Assembly (NCBI GenBank): GCA_963755375.1
Contig: CAVWKG010000006.1
Location: 124,001 to 188,000, forward strand
Length of the DNA stretch: 64,000 nt
Reading direction: 5' to 3'
DNA from: Bog-473 sp963755375
GTDB lineage: Bacteria > Actinomycetota > Acidimicrobiia > Acidimicrobiales > RAAP-2
Both the position numbers and the translations under genes were made by a program. The notes beneath the pieces are model-generated. The model had not been told where the DNA came from. It saw only the letters and a list, made by a program, of their open reading frames with translations, and ran no database searches. Shown here in pieces: positions 25,420-34,327 of the stretch. The first letter of the stretch is position 1, and each line of letters starts with the position of its first letter.

Positions 25420-25438
25420 GGTAAGTATCGCGCTTACC
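25420..25438. promoter_or_regulatory. Inverted repeat, likely TetR operator 1
   Basis: GGTAAGTATCGCGCTTACC is a perfect 6-base inverted repeat (GGTAAG/CTTACC) with a 7-base spacer, placed between the divergent TetR and ABC genes. Confidence 0.65.
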
Positions 25439-25458
25439 ATGCCCTTGGAAGTACTTTA

Positions 25459-25474
25459 CTTAACGACCGGTAAG
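25459..25474. promoter_or_regulatory. Second GGTAAG-type repeat, likely TetR operator 2
   Basis: CTTAACGACCGGTAAG repeats both half-sites of operator 1 in opposite order with one mismatch. It abuts the start of the ABC ATPase gene and overlaps its ribosome binding site (AAGG). Confidence 0.5.
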
Positions 25475-25475
25475 G

Positions 25476-26540
25476 ATGTCTATGGCTGCCGAATTCATGA
25501 TTCAGGCCGAAGGGCTGACCAAGCGTTACGGCGAGACCCAAGCGCTGGCCGGCGTGGGGTTCTCCGTCCCCGCCGGCACGATCCTCGGCCTGCTGGGCCC
25601 CAACGGCGCGGGCAAGACGACCGCGGTGCGGGTCCTGACCACGCTGGCCCGGCCCGATGCCGGGCAGGCGGCTGTGGCGGGGATCGACGTGCTGAAACAC
25701 CCGGCCGAGGTACGGCGCCACATCGGCGTGGCCGCCCAGGACGCCACGCTCGACCCGCTCCTGACGGGGCGCCAGAACCTCGTCCTCATCGGCGAACTGT
25801 CTGACCTGGGCCGGGCCGATTCCCGGGCCCGGGCCGCTGCACTCCTGGCGCAGTTCGAGCTGACGGACGCCGCCGACCGGGTGGTGAAGGGCTACTCGGG
25901 TGGCATGCGCCGGCGGCTCGACCTCGCCGGCTCGCTCATGACGCGGCCGCCGGTGCTCTTCCTGGACGAGCCGACGACGGGGCTGGACCCGACGAGCCGC
26001 CAGCGGGTCTGGGAGGCCATCCGGGAACTGCTCGGCGAGGGCGTCACCGTGCTGCTCACGACGCAGTACCTGGAGGAGGCCGACGAGCTGGCCAACCGCA
26101 TCGTGGTGGTGGACCACGGTCGTGTCATTGCCGAGGGGACGCCGCAGGAACTGAAGGAGGCGAGCCGGGGCGCCCGCCTGGAAGTGACGTTGGCGGAACC
26201 ACACGCCTCGGCCGTGAGCGCCATGGCACCGCTCGTATCGGGGCCGGTCCAGGTGAGCGACGACGGGCGCCATCTCAGCGCCGGCGTGGACTCGTCGACC
26301 GGTTTGGCCACCGTGGTCGTGCGAGCGCTCGACAACGCGGGGGTGCTGGTGGACAACATCGAGGTGCGGCAGCCCTCGCTCGACGACGTGTTCTTCTCGC
26401 TCACGGGCGGCCACATCGAAGAGGAGAGTCCCGAGGACGGTGCAGACGAGAGCGGCGGTGGGGGCGGCGGTGCCGTTGGCGCGGCCGGTCCCGTCGGCGA
26501 CGGCGAGGGCCGTCACGAGCTGGAAGGAGTACGCGCATGA
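25476..26540 (+). CDS. ABC exporter ATP-binding protein, DrrA-like
   Basis: A 354-residue ATPase. Walker A is GPNGAGKTT, the signature is YSGGMRRRLDLAG, Walker B is VLFLDEPTTGLDP, and the H-loop is TTQYLEEADELA. A DrrA-type C-terminal domain follows, ending in a Gly/Glu/Asp-rich tail. It pairs with the permease that overlaps its stop by four bases. DrrAB systems export drugs or lipids. ATG 25482 is better spaced from AAGG than ATG 25476. Regulation by the divergent TetR is likely. Confidence 0.9.
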   Translation: MSMAAEFMIQAEGLTKRYGETQALAGVGFSVPAGTILGLLGPNGAGKTTAVRVLTTLARPDAGQAAVAGIDVLKHPAEVRRHIGVAAQDATLDPLLTGRQNLVLIGELSDLGRADSRARAAALLAQFELTDAADRVVKGYSGGMRRRLDLAGSLMTRPPVLFLDEPTTGLDPTSRQRVWEAIRELLGEGVTVLLTTQYLEEADELANRIVVVDHGRVIAEGTPQELKEASRGARLEVTLAEPHASAVSAMAPLVSGPVQVSDDGRHLSAGVDSSTGLATVVVRALDNAGVLVDNIEVRQPSLDDVFFSLTGGHIEEESPEDGADESGGGGGGAVGAAGPVGDGEGRHELEGVRA

Positions 26541-27394
26541 CGACGACCACATTGACGCCGTCGGCAACCGGGTTCGATCGGCCCCATGCGGGCGGGAACC
26601 TTCTCGGTTCGCTGGCTGACATCTGGGCCATGACACGGCGAAATCTCGTGCACATTTCGCGGGAGCCCATGCAGCTCTCGGACGTGACGATCCAACCGCT
26701 GCTGTTCACGGTGCTCTTCGTCTACATCTTCGGTGGCGCCATCCCGATCCCCGGTGGTGGCAGCTATGTCGACTTCTTGCTGGCCGGCATTCTGGCCTTG
26801 AACCTGACCACCTCGACCATGGGCACGGCGGTGGGTCTGAGTACCGACCTGCACGAAGGGATGATCGACCGCTTCCGCACGCTGCCCATGTGGCGTTCCG
26901 CGGTGTTGGTCGGACGCTCCGCCGCCGATTTCCTCACGTCCGTCGTGTGTGCCGCCATCGTTGCCCTGACCGGCCTCGCGGTGGGCTGGCGCCCCGGCTC
27001 GACCGCCATCTCGGTCGTCGGTGGGTTCGCGCTCCTTTTGTTGTTCGCCTACGCGGTGTCGTGGGTATCCGCCTGCGTCGGGCTGAACTCCAAGAGCCCC
27101 GAGTCGGCCGCGTCGTTCGGCTTCATCGTGCTCTTCCCGCTGACATTCGTGTCCAACGCCTTCGTGCCGACCCAGCACATGCCGGGGTGGTTGCAGGTCA
27201 TCGCGAACTGGAACCCGGTGAGCGCCGTCGTGGCGGGAGCCCGCGACCTCTGGGGTAATCCCAACCCATCCGCCATGGTGCAGGCCTGGCCGATGCAGCA
27301 TCCCGTCGAGGCGGCGCTGATCTGGTCGGTCGCCATCCTGGCCGTGGCGGCACCGTTGGCGGCACACTTCTTCAAGAAGCGCACGACGGAATAG
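26537..27394 (+). CDS. ABC-2 type permease, DrrB-like
   Basis: A 285-residue integral membrane protein with about six transmembrane helices. It includes VTIQPLLFTVLFVYIFGGAI, the conserved FRTLPMWRSAVLVGRS loop of ABC-2 permeases, and LTFVSNAFVPTQHMPGWLQV near the C-terminus. ATGA overlap with the ATPase gene shows translational coupling. Together they should form an exporter of hydrophobic compounds; the cargo is unknown. Confidence 0.9.
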   Translation: MTTTTLTPSATGFDRPHAGGNLLGSLADIWAMTRRNLVHISREPMQLSDVTIQPLLFTVLFVYIFGGAIPIPGGGSYVDFLLAGILALNLTTSTMGTAVGLSTDLHEGMIDRFRTLPMWRSAVLVGRSAADFLTSVVCAAIVALTGLAVGWRPGSTAISVVGGFALLLLFAYAVSWVSACVGLNSKSPESAASFGFIVLFPLTFVSNAFVPTQHMPGWLQVIANWNPVSAVVAGARDLWGNPNPSAMVQAWPMQHPVEAALIWSVAILAVAAPLAAHFFKKRTTE

Positions 27395-27471
27395 GGCCGC
27401 TCTGCCGGACCCGCCCACGCCTCGGAAGAGACGGTGTGGTTGGCTGTTCTCCCGTCCCTGACAGGAGAACA

Positions 27472-28885
27472 GTGACAGCAGAACCATGGATGGGAGACGC
27501 CTGCTCCCTCGTCGACGCCTTCCGGGCGGGAACCATCTCGCCCACCGAAGCGCTCGAGGGATCGCTGGCGGCCATTGCGGCGTCACACCTCAACGCGGTG
27601 TGCTTCGTCGACGAGGAGCGGGCGCGGCATGCGGCCACCCACGCCGACGTCGACCTGCCGTTCGGCGGGGTCCCGGTCGGGGTGAAGGAGCTCGACGCGG
27701 TCAGGGGATGGCCGCTCACCGAGGCGTCACTGGTCTACAAGGACCGGATCGCGGGGTACGACGACACCATGACGGCCCGCCTGCGGGAGGCCGGCGCCGT
27801 GCTGGTCGGGCAGACGACGGCATCGGAGTTCGGCGGGATCAACTGCACGTACACCCGCCTGCACGGGGCGACCACCAACCCCTATGACCTGGAGCGGACC
27901 CCGGGCGGGTCCTCGGGCGGTTCGGCCGCCTCGGTCTCGGGCGGGCTGCTCCCGCTCTGCACGGGTGGCGACGGAGGGGGCTCCATCCGCATCCCCGCCG
28001 GGTTCACCGGCTTGTTCGGCCTGAAGTCGACGTTCGGTCGGATCCCGAAGGGACCGAAGACCGAGATCGAGCCGCTGACCGCGGTCCTGGGGTGCCTCGC
28101 GCGCTCGGTGCGCGACACGGCCCGCTGGTTCGACGCGTGCAACGGCGCCGACGAGTACGACCCCTTCTCGCTGCCGCGGGTCGAGGGCTGGGAAGCCGGG
28201 CTCGAACACCAGGAGATCCGCGGCAGACGCGTCGCCGTCTCGCTCGACCTCGGTGCGGCGGTGGTGGCGTCCGGCGTGCGGGACAAGGTCGACGAGGCGT
28301 CCGACCTCCTGATCAGGGACGCCGGCCTCGAGCGCGTCGAGCGTGCCGATCGCGCTGCCCCGCGGCGGGCTGGAGTGGGCTCTGGCCGGGACGGCGAGCC
28401 TGCTCGTGGGCCTGGGTGACCTGTACCCCGCCTGCGAGTCCGAGCTCACGCCCGAGATCATGCTGGCGGCCAACATCGCCACCAACCACTTCAACGTGGA
28501 CACGGCGAAGAACATCGAGGCGTTCCGCCGGCAGATCATCGTCCAGATGGCCGAGCTCTTCGACCAGGTCGACTTCGTCATCTGCGCCACCAACCCCGAC
28601 GTGGCGTTCGGCGCCCGGGGTCCGATGCCGACGACCGTCGATGGCGTGGACCTGATCGCCGAGCTCGGGTTCGAGGCGGCGGTGGGGAACAACGGGGCGC
28701 TGACGATCCCGGCCAACACGACCGGGCACCCGGCCGTCGCCATCCCGGTCGGCCTGGTCGACGGCCTGCCCGTGTCCATGCAGATCATGGGCCGGCGGCA
28801 CGCCGAGCAACTGCTCCTCGACCTGGCCGCAGTGGTCGAGCGGGAGCGACCGTGGCCGCTCGTGGCGCCGGGGGCGCCGATCTGA
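27472..28885 (+). pseudogene. Amidase-signature enzyme with one frameshift
   Basis: The first 290 codons from GTG 27472 (AGGAG five bases upstream) hold the amidase signature: catalytic Lys in VPVGVKELDAV and the Ser pair in TPGGSSGGSAASVSGG, with GGDGGGSIRIPA. Near 28340 the frame shifts by one base (around GTCGAGCGTGCCG), and the remaining 180 codons (ALPRGGLEWALAG to VSMQIMGRR) continue in another frame. Both halves are otherwise well preserved, so this is either a very recent mutation or a sequencing indel. If intact, it would hydrolyse an amide or carbamate. Confidence 0.8.
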
Positions 28886-29142
28886 GTCGCCAAGGACCAC
28901 GGGCCGACAATTCGTTTGCCGATGGGGGCGTCCGCCTCTCTCCGCGCGACGGTGGCGGCCCGCGGTGGCGCTCCGCCCCGGTGCACTCTGTCTCACCGCC
29001 GCGGGAGCACACAGGGGGTGCGCGTCGCCGAGACCCGTCGACAGCCACGCGCCTGGCCTCGGATTTTGACCCTCTGTTGAGACTTTGTGTGACTTTCGGT
29101 ACCTGCGGCAAAACAACCGTTTGTCCTACCCTGTTGTGAGAA

Positions 29143-30651
29143 ATGGCGGAAGAAATGCTCTTCACCGTGGCTGGATCCGTCGCGATGCCAGCCCAGATGA
29201 TCTCGCTCGAGGAAGCGGGTCTCGAGCAGCGCGCCGACCTCCAAGAGTGGGTGCTGTCGAACCCGGCCATTCTGGGGCCCGCCGTCAAGGTCGTGACCTT
29301 CGAGTTCGACGGGGTTCCGACGCCCGGCGGCGCGGGACGGGACCGCATCTCGGTGCTGGGTCTCGGTGGCGACGGCCGCTTGGTGGTGGCCGAGCTCAAG
29401 AGCGGCCGGTCCCCCGACGCCGAGGTCTCGGCGATCAAGTACGCCGCCATGGCGAGCCGCATGCTCCCCGAGTCGCTGGCCGACCACTACGCCCGGTTCC
29501 AGTCCCGCCGCCATTCCCCCATGACGGCGGATGAGGCCCTGGCCGAGCTGCAGGCCCATGCGCCCGACCTCTCGCAGGAATCGCTGCGGCGCCCCCGCAT
29601 CGTGCTCCTGGCCAGGGATTTCTCGGCCGTCGTGACCGCCAGCGTGGTCTGGCTCAGCGAAATGGGCCTGGACATCTCGCTCGTTCAGATCAGTGCCTTC
29701 CGCTCGTACGTCTACGGGCAACTGGGCAGCAGCAACGTGCCGATGATCTCGGTCAGCCAGCTCTACCCGCTGCGCGAGGTCGAGGAGTTCACCATCAGCC
29801 CGGAGCGCCAGCTGGCCAAGGAGATGGCCGAGTCCAAGCGGCGGGTGCAGGACGCCGCCCTGGTGCGGCGGCTCGTCACGACCGAGTCCGTGGCGGACGG
29901 GACGATCTTCACCCTGAGCCCGCGCACCGACCTCAACTTCGACATGCGGAGCCAGCTCGAGGAGTGGCTGGACATGGATCCCGCCCGACGGACAGCGCAC
30001 TGGCAGAACAATCTGAGCGCGCCGCTCGTCTGGGACGTCGACAAGTCGGGCTATACGCCGGCCGGCTTGATTCGTCACATCGTCGAGCAGGCCACGGGCG
30101 TCACCGGCAACTTCTTCGGCACCCAGTGGTGGCGCGACCCGACGGGCTGGACCATGACCGAGCTGGCGGGACCGCTCGGCGGGGGCAAGGGCGCCATGTA
30201 CCGCGAATACTGGTCACGCTGGCTCGACAAGGTCCGCGCCCGGAACCCGCACTGGACCCAGATGACCACCCTGCCCGCGCAGAACTTCATCACCCTGCCT
30301 TCGTCGGTGCGCGGCACGCACTACGGCCTCAGCTTCGCGGCCGGCGGCCGCCTGCGGTCCGACTTCTACGTCGACCTCGGCTCCCCCGAGGCCAGCGCGG
30401 CGCAGTTCGACGTCTTGGCGTTGCAACAGGACCTGGTCGAGTCGCTCTACGGTGCGCCGCTCTCGTGGGAGAGGCTGCCCGACCGTGGCGCCTTCCGCGT
30501 CGCGGACTACAGCGAGGGAGACATCACCCGGGTCGAGGACTACGCCTTCTACATCGACTGGATGATCGACGCCCAGGAGCGGCTGCGCCGGGCCGTCAAC
30601 TCGGTGCTGCAGACCGGCGAGCCCCCGGACGACGACTTCGACCGGCGCTGA
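29143..30651 (+). CDS. Putative nuclease: NucS-like PD-(D/E)xK domain plus DUF4268
   Basis: A 502-residue protein. The N-terminal 200 residues resemble NucS/DUF91 nucleases: LQEWVLSNPAILG (E35), an Asp at about 67 (GRDRISVLGL) and VVAELKSGRS (E84, K86), i.e. a complete E-D-ExK set. The C-terminal 180 residues are DUF4268 (WSRWLDKVRARNPHWTQ, NFITLPSSVRGTHYGLSFA, RLRSDFYVD), often found with restriction-like nucleases. A role in DNA repair or defence is inferred. It stands alone, without a methyltransferase neighbour. ATG 29143. Confidence 0.72.
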   Translation: MAEEMLFTVAGSVAMPAQMISLEEAGLEQRADLQEWVLSNPAILGPAVKVVTFEFDGVPTPGGAGRDRISVLGLGGDGRLVVAELKSGRSPDAEVSAIKYAAMASRMLPESLADHYARFQSRRHSPMTADEALAELQAHAPDLSQESLRRPRIVLLARDFSAVVTASVVWLSEMGLDISLVQISAFRSYVYGQLGSSNVPMISVSQLYPLREVEEFTISPERQLAKEMAESKRRVQDAALVRRLVTTESVADGTIFTLSPRTDLNFDMRSQLEEWLDMDPARRTAHWQNNLSAPLVWDVDKSGYTPAGLIRHIVEQATGVTGNFFGTQWWRDPTGWTMTELAGPLGGGKGAMYREYWSRWLDKVRARNPHWTQMTTLPAQNFITLPSSVRGTHYGLSFAAGGRLRSDFYVDLGSPEASAAQFDVLALQQDLVESLYGAPLSWERLPDRGAFRVADYSEGDITRVEDYAFYIDWMIDAQERLRRAVNSVLQTGEPPDDDFDRR

Positions 30652-30717
30652 CGTCCGGTTCGTCGGAAGGTCCGAACGTCCGTTCGTCGAGACCTCGGTT
30701 CGTCGGAGCGCCGGCCG

Positions 30718-31563
30718 TCACGACGTCTTCAGCTTCCACACGGCCAAGGGCGCGAACACGATGACGAGGGCGGCCGTCCACAGCAACGACGGCACGAGGT
30801 AGTACGAGACGGAGTGCCCGAGCAGCCGTTGAGCATCGGGACCACCGGTGAGCAGGCGCACCGTGTTGACCATCTGCGTCATGGGCTGATTGTTGGCGAA
30901 GGCCTGCATCCACCCCGGCATGGTCGACACCGGCACGTAGGCCGATGAGACGAAGCTCAGCGGGAACACCAGGAACGAGAGGCCCTGCGCCGCCTGGGGG
31001 CTGCCGGCGGCGAGGCCCATGGCGATGAACATCCAGACGAAGGCGAAACCGTAGAGGATGGTGAGGCTGAGCGCCGCCACCGCGTCGACGGTCGTACCCG
31101 TGAGGCGGAACCCGACGGCAAAGCCGGCTGCGGTCATCACGACCACGCCCCAGGCGACGAGTGCCGTGTCGGCGCCCACCCGCCCCGAGGCGATGGAGAT
31201 GAGCCGAATGGGCAAGCTGCGCAGCCGGTCGAACAGCCCGCCCTCCTTGTCGTCCGCGACGCCGCTCGCCGCGCTCATGCCCTGGAACAGCACGCCGGTC
31301 ACCACGAAGCCGGGCACCAGGAAGTCCACGTAGGAGAGGCTCCCGGTGTGGCCCACCGCACCACCGAAGACGTAGCGGAAGATGAGCAGGAAGAGCAGGC
31401 CCTGCGCGGTGCCGGCGATGAGGAGAGCCGGCGAGCGCATGAATTTCTTCAACGTGCGCGCCGCCACCTGACCGGTGGCAACGAGATACGACGCTCCCTG
31501 GTTGACCGTGGCCGTCACGGGCGGGGCCTGGCGCGGCGGGTCGAGGGTGAGGTCAATAGTCAT
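30718..31563 (-). CDS. ABC-2 type permease, DrrB-like (second system)
   Basis: A 281-residue membrane protein with about six helices: SPALLIAGTAQGLLFLLIFR, the loop LFDRLRSLPIRLISIASGR and LSFVSSAYVPVSTMPGWMQ are typical of DrrB. ATG 31563 overlaps the stop of the ATPase gene (ATGA), so the pair is translationally coupled. It is convergent with the DUF4268 gene. Export of a hydrophobic compound is expected; the cargo is unknown. Confidence 0.9.
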   Translation of the reverse strand: MTIDLTLDPPRQAPPVTATVNQGASYLVATGQVAARTLKKFMRSPALLIAGTAQGLLFLLIFRYVFGGAVGHTGSLSYVDFLVPGFVVTGVLFQGMSAASGVADDKEGGLFDRLRSLPIRLISIASGRVGADTALVAWGVVVMTAAGFAVGFRLTGTTVDAVAALSLTILYGFAFVWMFIAMGLAAGSPQAAQGLSFLVFPLSFVSSAYVPVSTMPGWMQAFANNQPMTQMVNTVRLLTGGPDAQRLLGHSVSYYLVPSLLWTAALVIVFAPLAVWKLKTS

Positions 31564-32543
31564 GCTGCGTCCTCCTTCGGAGTCGTCGGGGTGGCATCGG
31601 TGGGCGAGGCGCGGTGCCGGGTCAGGGCGAGGAACACCTCGTCGAGCGTGGGCCGGCGCAGCGCGATGTCCTCCACCGGCACCTCGGCCTCGTCGAGGGC
31701 GCGGACAACGATCGGCAGAAGCTTGGAGCCGCCCGGCGCGGCGAGCGAGCACCGGCGCGTCGCCGGGTCGGTCGTCGGATCGGCCATCCCGAGCGAGGCC
31801 AGCACGTCGGCCGCCTGCCGCATGGTGGCGACGTCGACCGTGTGCAGCTCGACCATGTCGGCGCCCACGCGGGACTTGAGCTCACTCGGCGACCCCTGCG
31901 CCATGACGCGGCCGCCGTCGATGATGACGATGGAGGAGGCGAGGTGGTCGGCCTCATCGAGATACTGCGTCGTCAGCACGATGTCGGTCCCGCTGGTGCT
32001 CATGGCGTGCACGGCGTCCCACACCTCGTTGCGGCTGCCGGGGTCGAGGCCCGTCGTCGGCTCGTCGAGCAACAACAGCCGGGGCGAGCCGACCAGGCTC
32101 GCTCCCAGGTCGAGCCGTCGTCGCATCCCGCCGGAATAGGTCCGGACCTGGCGATCGGCGGCCTCCACCAGATCCATCTGCTCGAGGATCCTCTTGCTTG
32201 AGGCCACCGCCTCGGCGCGGCCCTGGCCGTACAGGCGGGCCACCATGACGAGGTTCTCGCGGCCCGTCATCATCTCCTCGACGGCGGCGGACTGCCCGGC
32301 GAGGCCGATCATGCGGCGCACCGCCATCGGGTCGTGCACCACATCGTGCCCGTTGACGACGAGCGTGCCGCGGTCGGGCGCGATGAGTGTGGCCACCATG
32401 CGGATGAAGGTGGTCTTCCCGGCGCCGTTGGGACCGAGAATGGCCACCGGCTGTCCGGCCGGCAACGTGAGGGTCAGGTCGGTGAGGGCCTGGACCTTGC
32501 CGAATTTTTTGGTGAGGCCGTCGGCCTCTACGAGCGCGTGCAT
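31560..32543 (-). CDS. ABC exporter ATP-binding protein, DrrA-like (second system)
   Basis: A 327-residue ATPase: Walker A GPNGAGKTT, signature YSGGMRRRLDLGA, Walker B LLLLDEPTTGLDP, and a DrrA-type C-terminal domain (LALTRH near the end). It follows the PadR gene on the same strand after a 185-base gap that contains a strong hairpin. It is clearly related to the ATPase at 25476 but has a different regulator. Confidence 0.9.
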   Translation of the reverse strand: MHALVEADGLTKKFGKVQALTDLTLTLPAGQPVAILGPNGAGKTTFIRMVATLIAPDRGTLVVNGHDVVHDPMAVRRMIGLAGQSAAVEEMMTGRENLVMVARLYGQGRAEAVASSKRILEQMDLVEAADRQVRTYSGGMRRRLDLGASLVGSPRLLLLDEPTTGLDPGSRNEVWDAVHAMSTSGTDIVLTTQYLDEADHLASSIVIIDGGRVMAQGSPSELKSRVGADMVELHTVDVATMRQAADVLASLGMADPTTDPATRRCSLAAPGGSKLLPIVVRALDEAEVPVEDIALRRPTLDEVFLALTRHRASPTDATPTTPKEDAA

Positions 32544-32664
32544 GCGCGGTTCCTTTCGTGGGTCGCTGCTGCTTGTGCAGAGCCCGTCCCACGGAGGTCG
32601 CCTACGCTCTCGAGTGCTGCCCCGGGCGAAGGTCCTTCGTGGATCGGGCTCGTGGTTGTGCCGG

Positions 32665-32698
32665 CCCGGGGCCGCGTGGTGTCACGCGCGGCTCCGGG
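32665..32698 (-). terminator. Intercistronic hairpin between PadR and ABC genes
   Basis: On the minus strand CCCGGAGCCGCGCGTG pairs with CACGCGGCCCCGGG around ACAC with small bulges. There is no T-run, so partial attenuation or RNA processing, lowering ABC expression relative to PadR, is as likely as termination. Confidence 0.4.
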
Positions 32699-32728
32699 TC
32701 ATTGCTTTGGGGGTTTATTCTCAGGGGG

Positions 32729-33370
32729 TCATCCCTCGGGGAGGTCGAAAGTGAAGTGCACCTCCTCGGGGTCGAAGTCCTCGGTCTGGAAGAGACGCCA
32801 CATGTCGAGACCCTCGAGCGTGCCGTCGGCCATCTCCTCGATGAGCGCCTTGACGAAGGAGAGCTCTGCGGTCAGCACCTGTTCCTCGTACTCTGCCTCG
32901 AGCTCGAAGAGGCGCGGCAGCCCGGCGTCGCGGCCGGCGCGCATGGCGCCTCGCATCGCCACGAGCTTCATGGTCAGGGCCTCGGAGCGCCGGCGGAGGG
33001 CGGCCAGGGCATCGTCGGGATCGAGCGCGGGGATGAAGGACAGGCCGGCCATGAAAGCCGGGTACTCCTTCGTCGGGGTGCCGAGCAGCTCGGTCAGCCA
33101 GTCGGTCATCTCGAGCGATCCTTCCTCCGTGATCGCGTAGACGGTGCGCTGGGGACGCTTCCCCTCGCGCACCGTGCCGGTCGCCTTGATGAAGCCCTTC
33201 TTCTCGAGGGATTCCACGACGGCGTACAGCGAGCCGTAATTGAGGCGGACGCTCTCCTGCTTGGCCCGCGCCCGCAGCGTCTGGGCCACCTCGTAGGGGT
33301 GCATCGGCTTCTCGTAGAGGCAGACGAGGACCGCCAGGGCGAGGGGATTGGAGCGGGACCACCGGGGCAT
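32729..33370 (-). CDS. PadR family transcriptional regulator
   Basis: A 213-residue regulator: an N-terminal winged helix (NPLALAVLVCLYEKPMHPYE, LNYGSLYAVVESLEKKGFI, VYAITEEG) and a C-terminal helical domain of the Vir_act_alpha_C type with a long helix (LFELEAEYEEQVLTAELSF). PadR proteins commonly repress adjacent multidrug exporters and respond to their substrates. ATG 33370 is preferred to TTG 33373 because a near-consensus promoter ends six bases upstream. Control of the following exporter is inferred. Confidence 0.88.
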   Translation of the reverse strand: MPRWSRSNPLALAVLVCLYEKPMHPYEVAQTLRARAKQESVRLNYGSLYAVVESLEKKGFIKATGTVREGKRPQRTVYAITEEGSLEMTDWLTELLGTPTKEYPAFMAGLSFIPALDPDDALAALRRRSEALTMKLVAMRGAMRAGRDAGLPRLFELEAEYEEQVLTAELSFVKALIEEMADGTLEGLDMWRLFQTEDFDPEEVHFTFDLPEG

Positions 33371-33376
33371 CAAGTC

Positions 33377-33405
33377 AGTATATTTGATTCAGAGTAATCT
33401 GTAAA
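33377..33405 (-). promoter_or_regulatory. Strong leaderless promoter of the PadR gene
   Basis: On the minus strand: -35 TTTACA (33405-33400), a 17-base spacer, -10 TATACT (33382-33377), then six bases to ATG 33370. Transcription should begin at or beside the start codon. Confidence 0.75.
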
Positions 33406-33504
33406 GAGTGTTCTGAGCCATGTCGCGTCCGAGCGAGCTGGCTTCTGCCGGTGACCGGCCGGAGCAGCGGGAAACAGGGTCGGCGACCTGCGATGCGACG
33501 GGCG

Positions 33505-33510
33505 TAACCT
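33505..33510 (+). promoter_or_regulatory. Putative -10 box of the PIG-L operon
   Basis: TAACCT with seven bases to GTG 33518; no clear -35 box. Confidence 0.4.
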
Positions 33511-33517
33511 CCCTGAC

Positions 33518-34327
33518 GTGTCCCCGACCATCCTCCACGTGGCCCCCCACCCCGACGACGAGGCGGTGGGATGTCCCGGCGCGCTCCTCCACCTGCTCGA
33601 CCGGGGCTGGACCGTGGTCAGCGTCATCGCCAGCCAGGGCTTCGAGGGACAGTGGGACCGGCGGCGGGCCGAGGCCGAGGAGGCGGCGCAGCGGGCCGGC
33701 TTCGTTCCCGTCTTCCTGGACCCGCCGCTCACCCTCGACCTCGACGCGGATCTCGCCCTGGCGACGCGCCGCACCGCCACCGAGCTCCCGGCCATCGTGG
33801 AGGAGCACGGGGCCTCCATCGTCGTCTCACCCTCGCCGCACGACGTGCATCACGGTCACGAGACCGTGGGCCGGGGTGTCCAGCGCGCCATGGCGGCCCT
33901 GCCGCCGACGGTGCGCTGGTGGATGTGGGGCGTATGGGGGGAGCTGCCGGCACCGAACGTCTATTACGGATTCGACGCGAAAGTCCTCGACCGGGCCCTC
34001 CACATCCTGGACGCGTACGCGGGAGAGCTCGAGCGCAACGACTACCGCTCCTTCCTGTCGGGCCGGGCGGCCGCGAACGCCGTGATGGGATCCGAGCGTG
34101 TCTTCGGCTTCGGCTCCCGCGCCGCCAGCGCGCTCCCCTATGCCGACCTGGTGACGGAGGTCCGGCTCGTCGACGGCCGGTTCCTGGCATCCGAGCCGCA
34201 CTACCTGGACCAGGGGCCCGAGCCCTCGGCGCAGTACGACGTCGATCTCACGCCGTGGCTCGACGCACCGTCCGCGCACGAGCTCGTGGGGTACGTCCGC
34301 GAAGTGCGGGGCGATCGGGCGCCGTGA
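33518..34327 (+). CDS. PIG-L/LmbE family zinc deacetylase
   Basis: A 269-residue PIG-L-type enzyme with the zinc and catalytic residues in APHPDDEAVG (H11, D13, D14) and the second His site in SPHDVHHGHE (H108-H114). Family members remove acetyl groups from N-acetylglucosamine-type sugars or related amides (GlcNAc-PI, GlcNAc-inositol in mycothiol, bacillithiol and antibiotic precursors). It opens a coupled operon with two dioxygenases and an LLM oxidoreductase, which points to a biosynthetic or catabolic pathway of its own rather than housekeeping mycothiol synthesis. GTG start, likely leaderless. Confidence 0.85.
   Translation: MSPTILHVAPHPDDEAVGCPGALLHLLDRGWTVVSVIASQGFEGQWDRRRAEAEEAAQRAGFVPVFLDPPLTLDLDADLALATRRTATELPAIVEEHGASIVVSPSPHDVHHGHETVGRGVQRAMAALPPTVRWWMWGVWGELPAPNVYYGFDAKVLDRALHILDAYAGELERNDYRSFLSGRAAANAVMGSERVFGFGSRAASALPYADLVTEVRLVDGRFLASEPHYLDQGPEPSAQYDVDLTPWLDAPSAHELVGYVREVRGDRAP

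Noticed and set aside
30658..30706. Three copies of GTTCGTCG between the DUF4268 and permease genes
   Set aside because: Short and imperfectly spaced in a 66-base convergent gap; not enough to call a repeat array or CRISPR.
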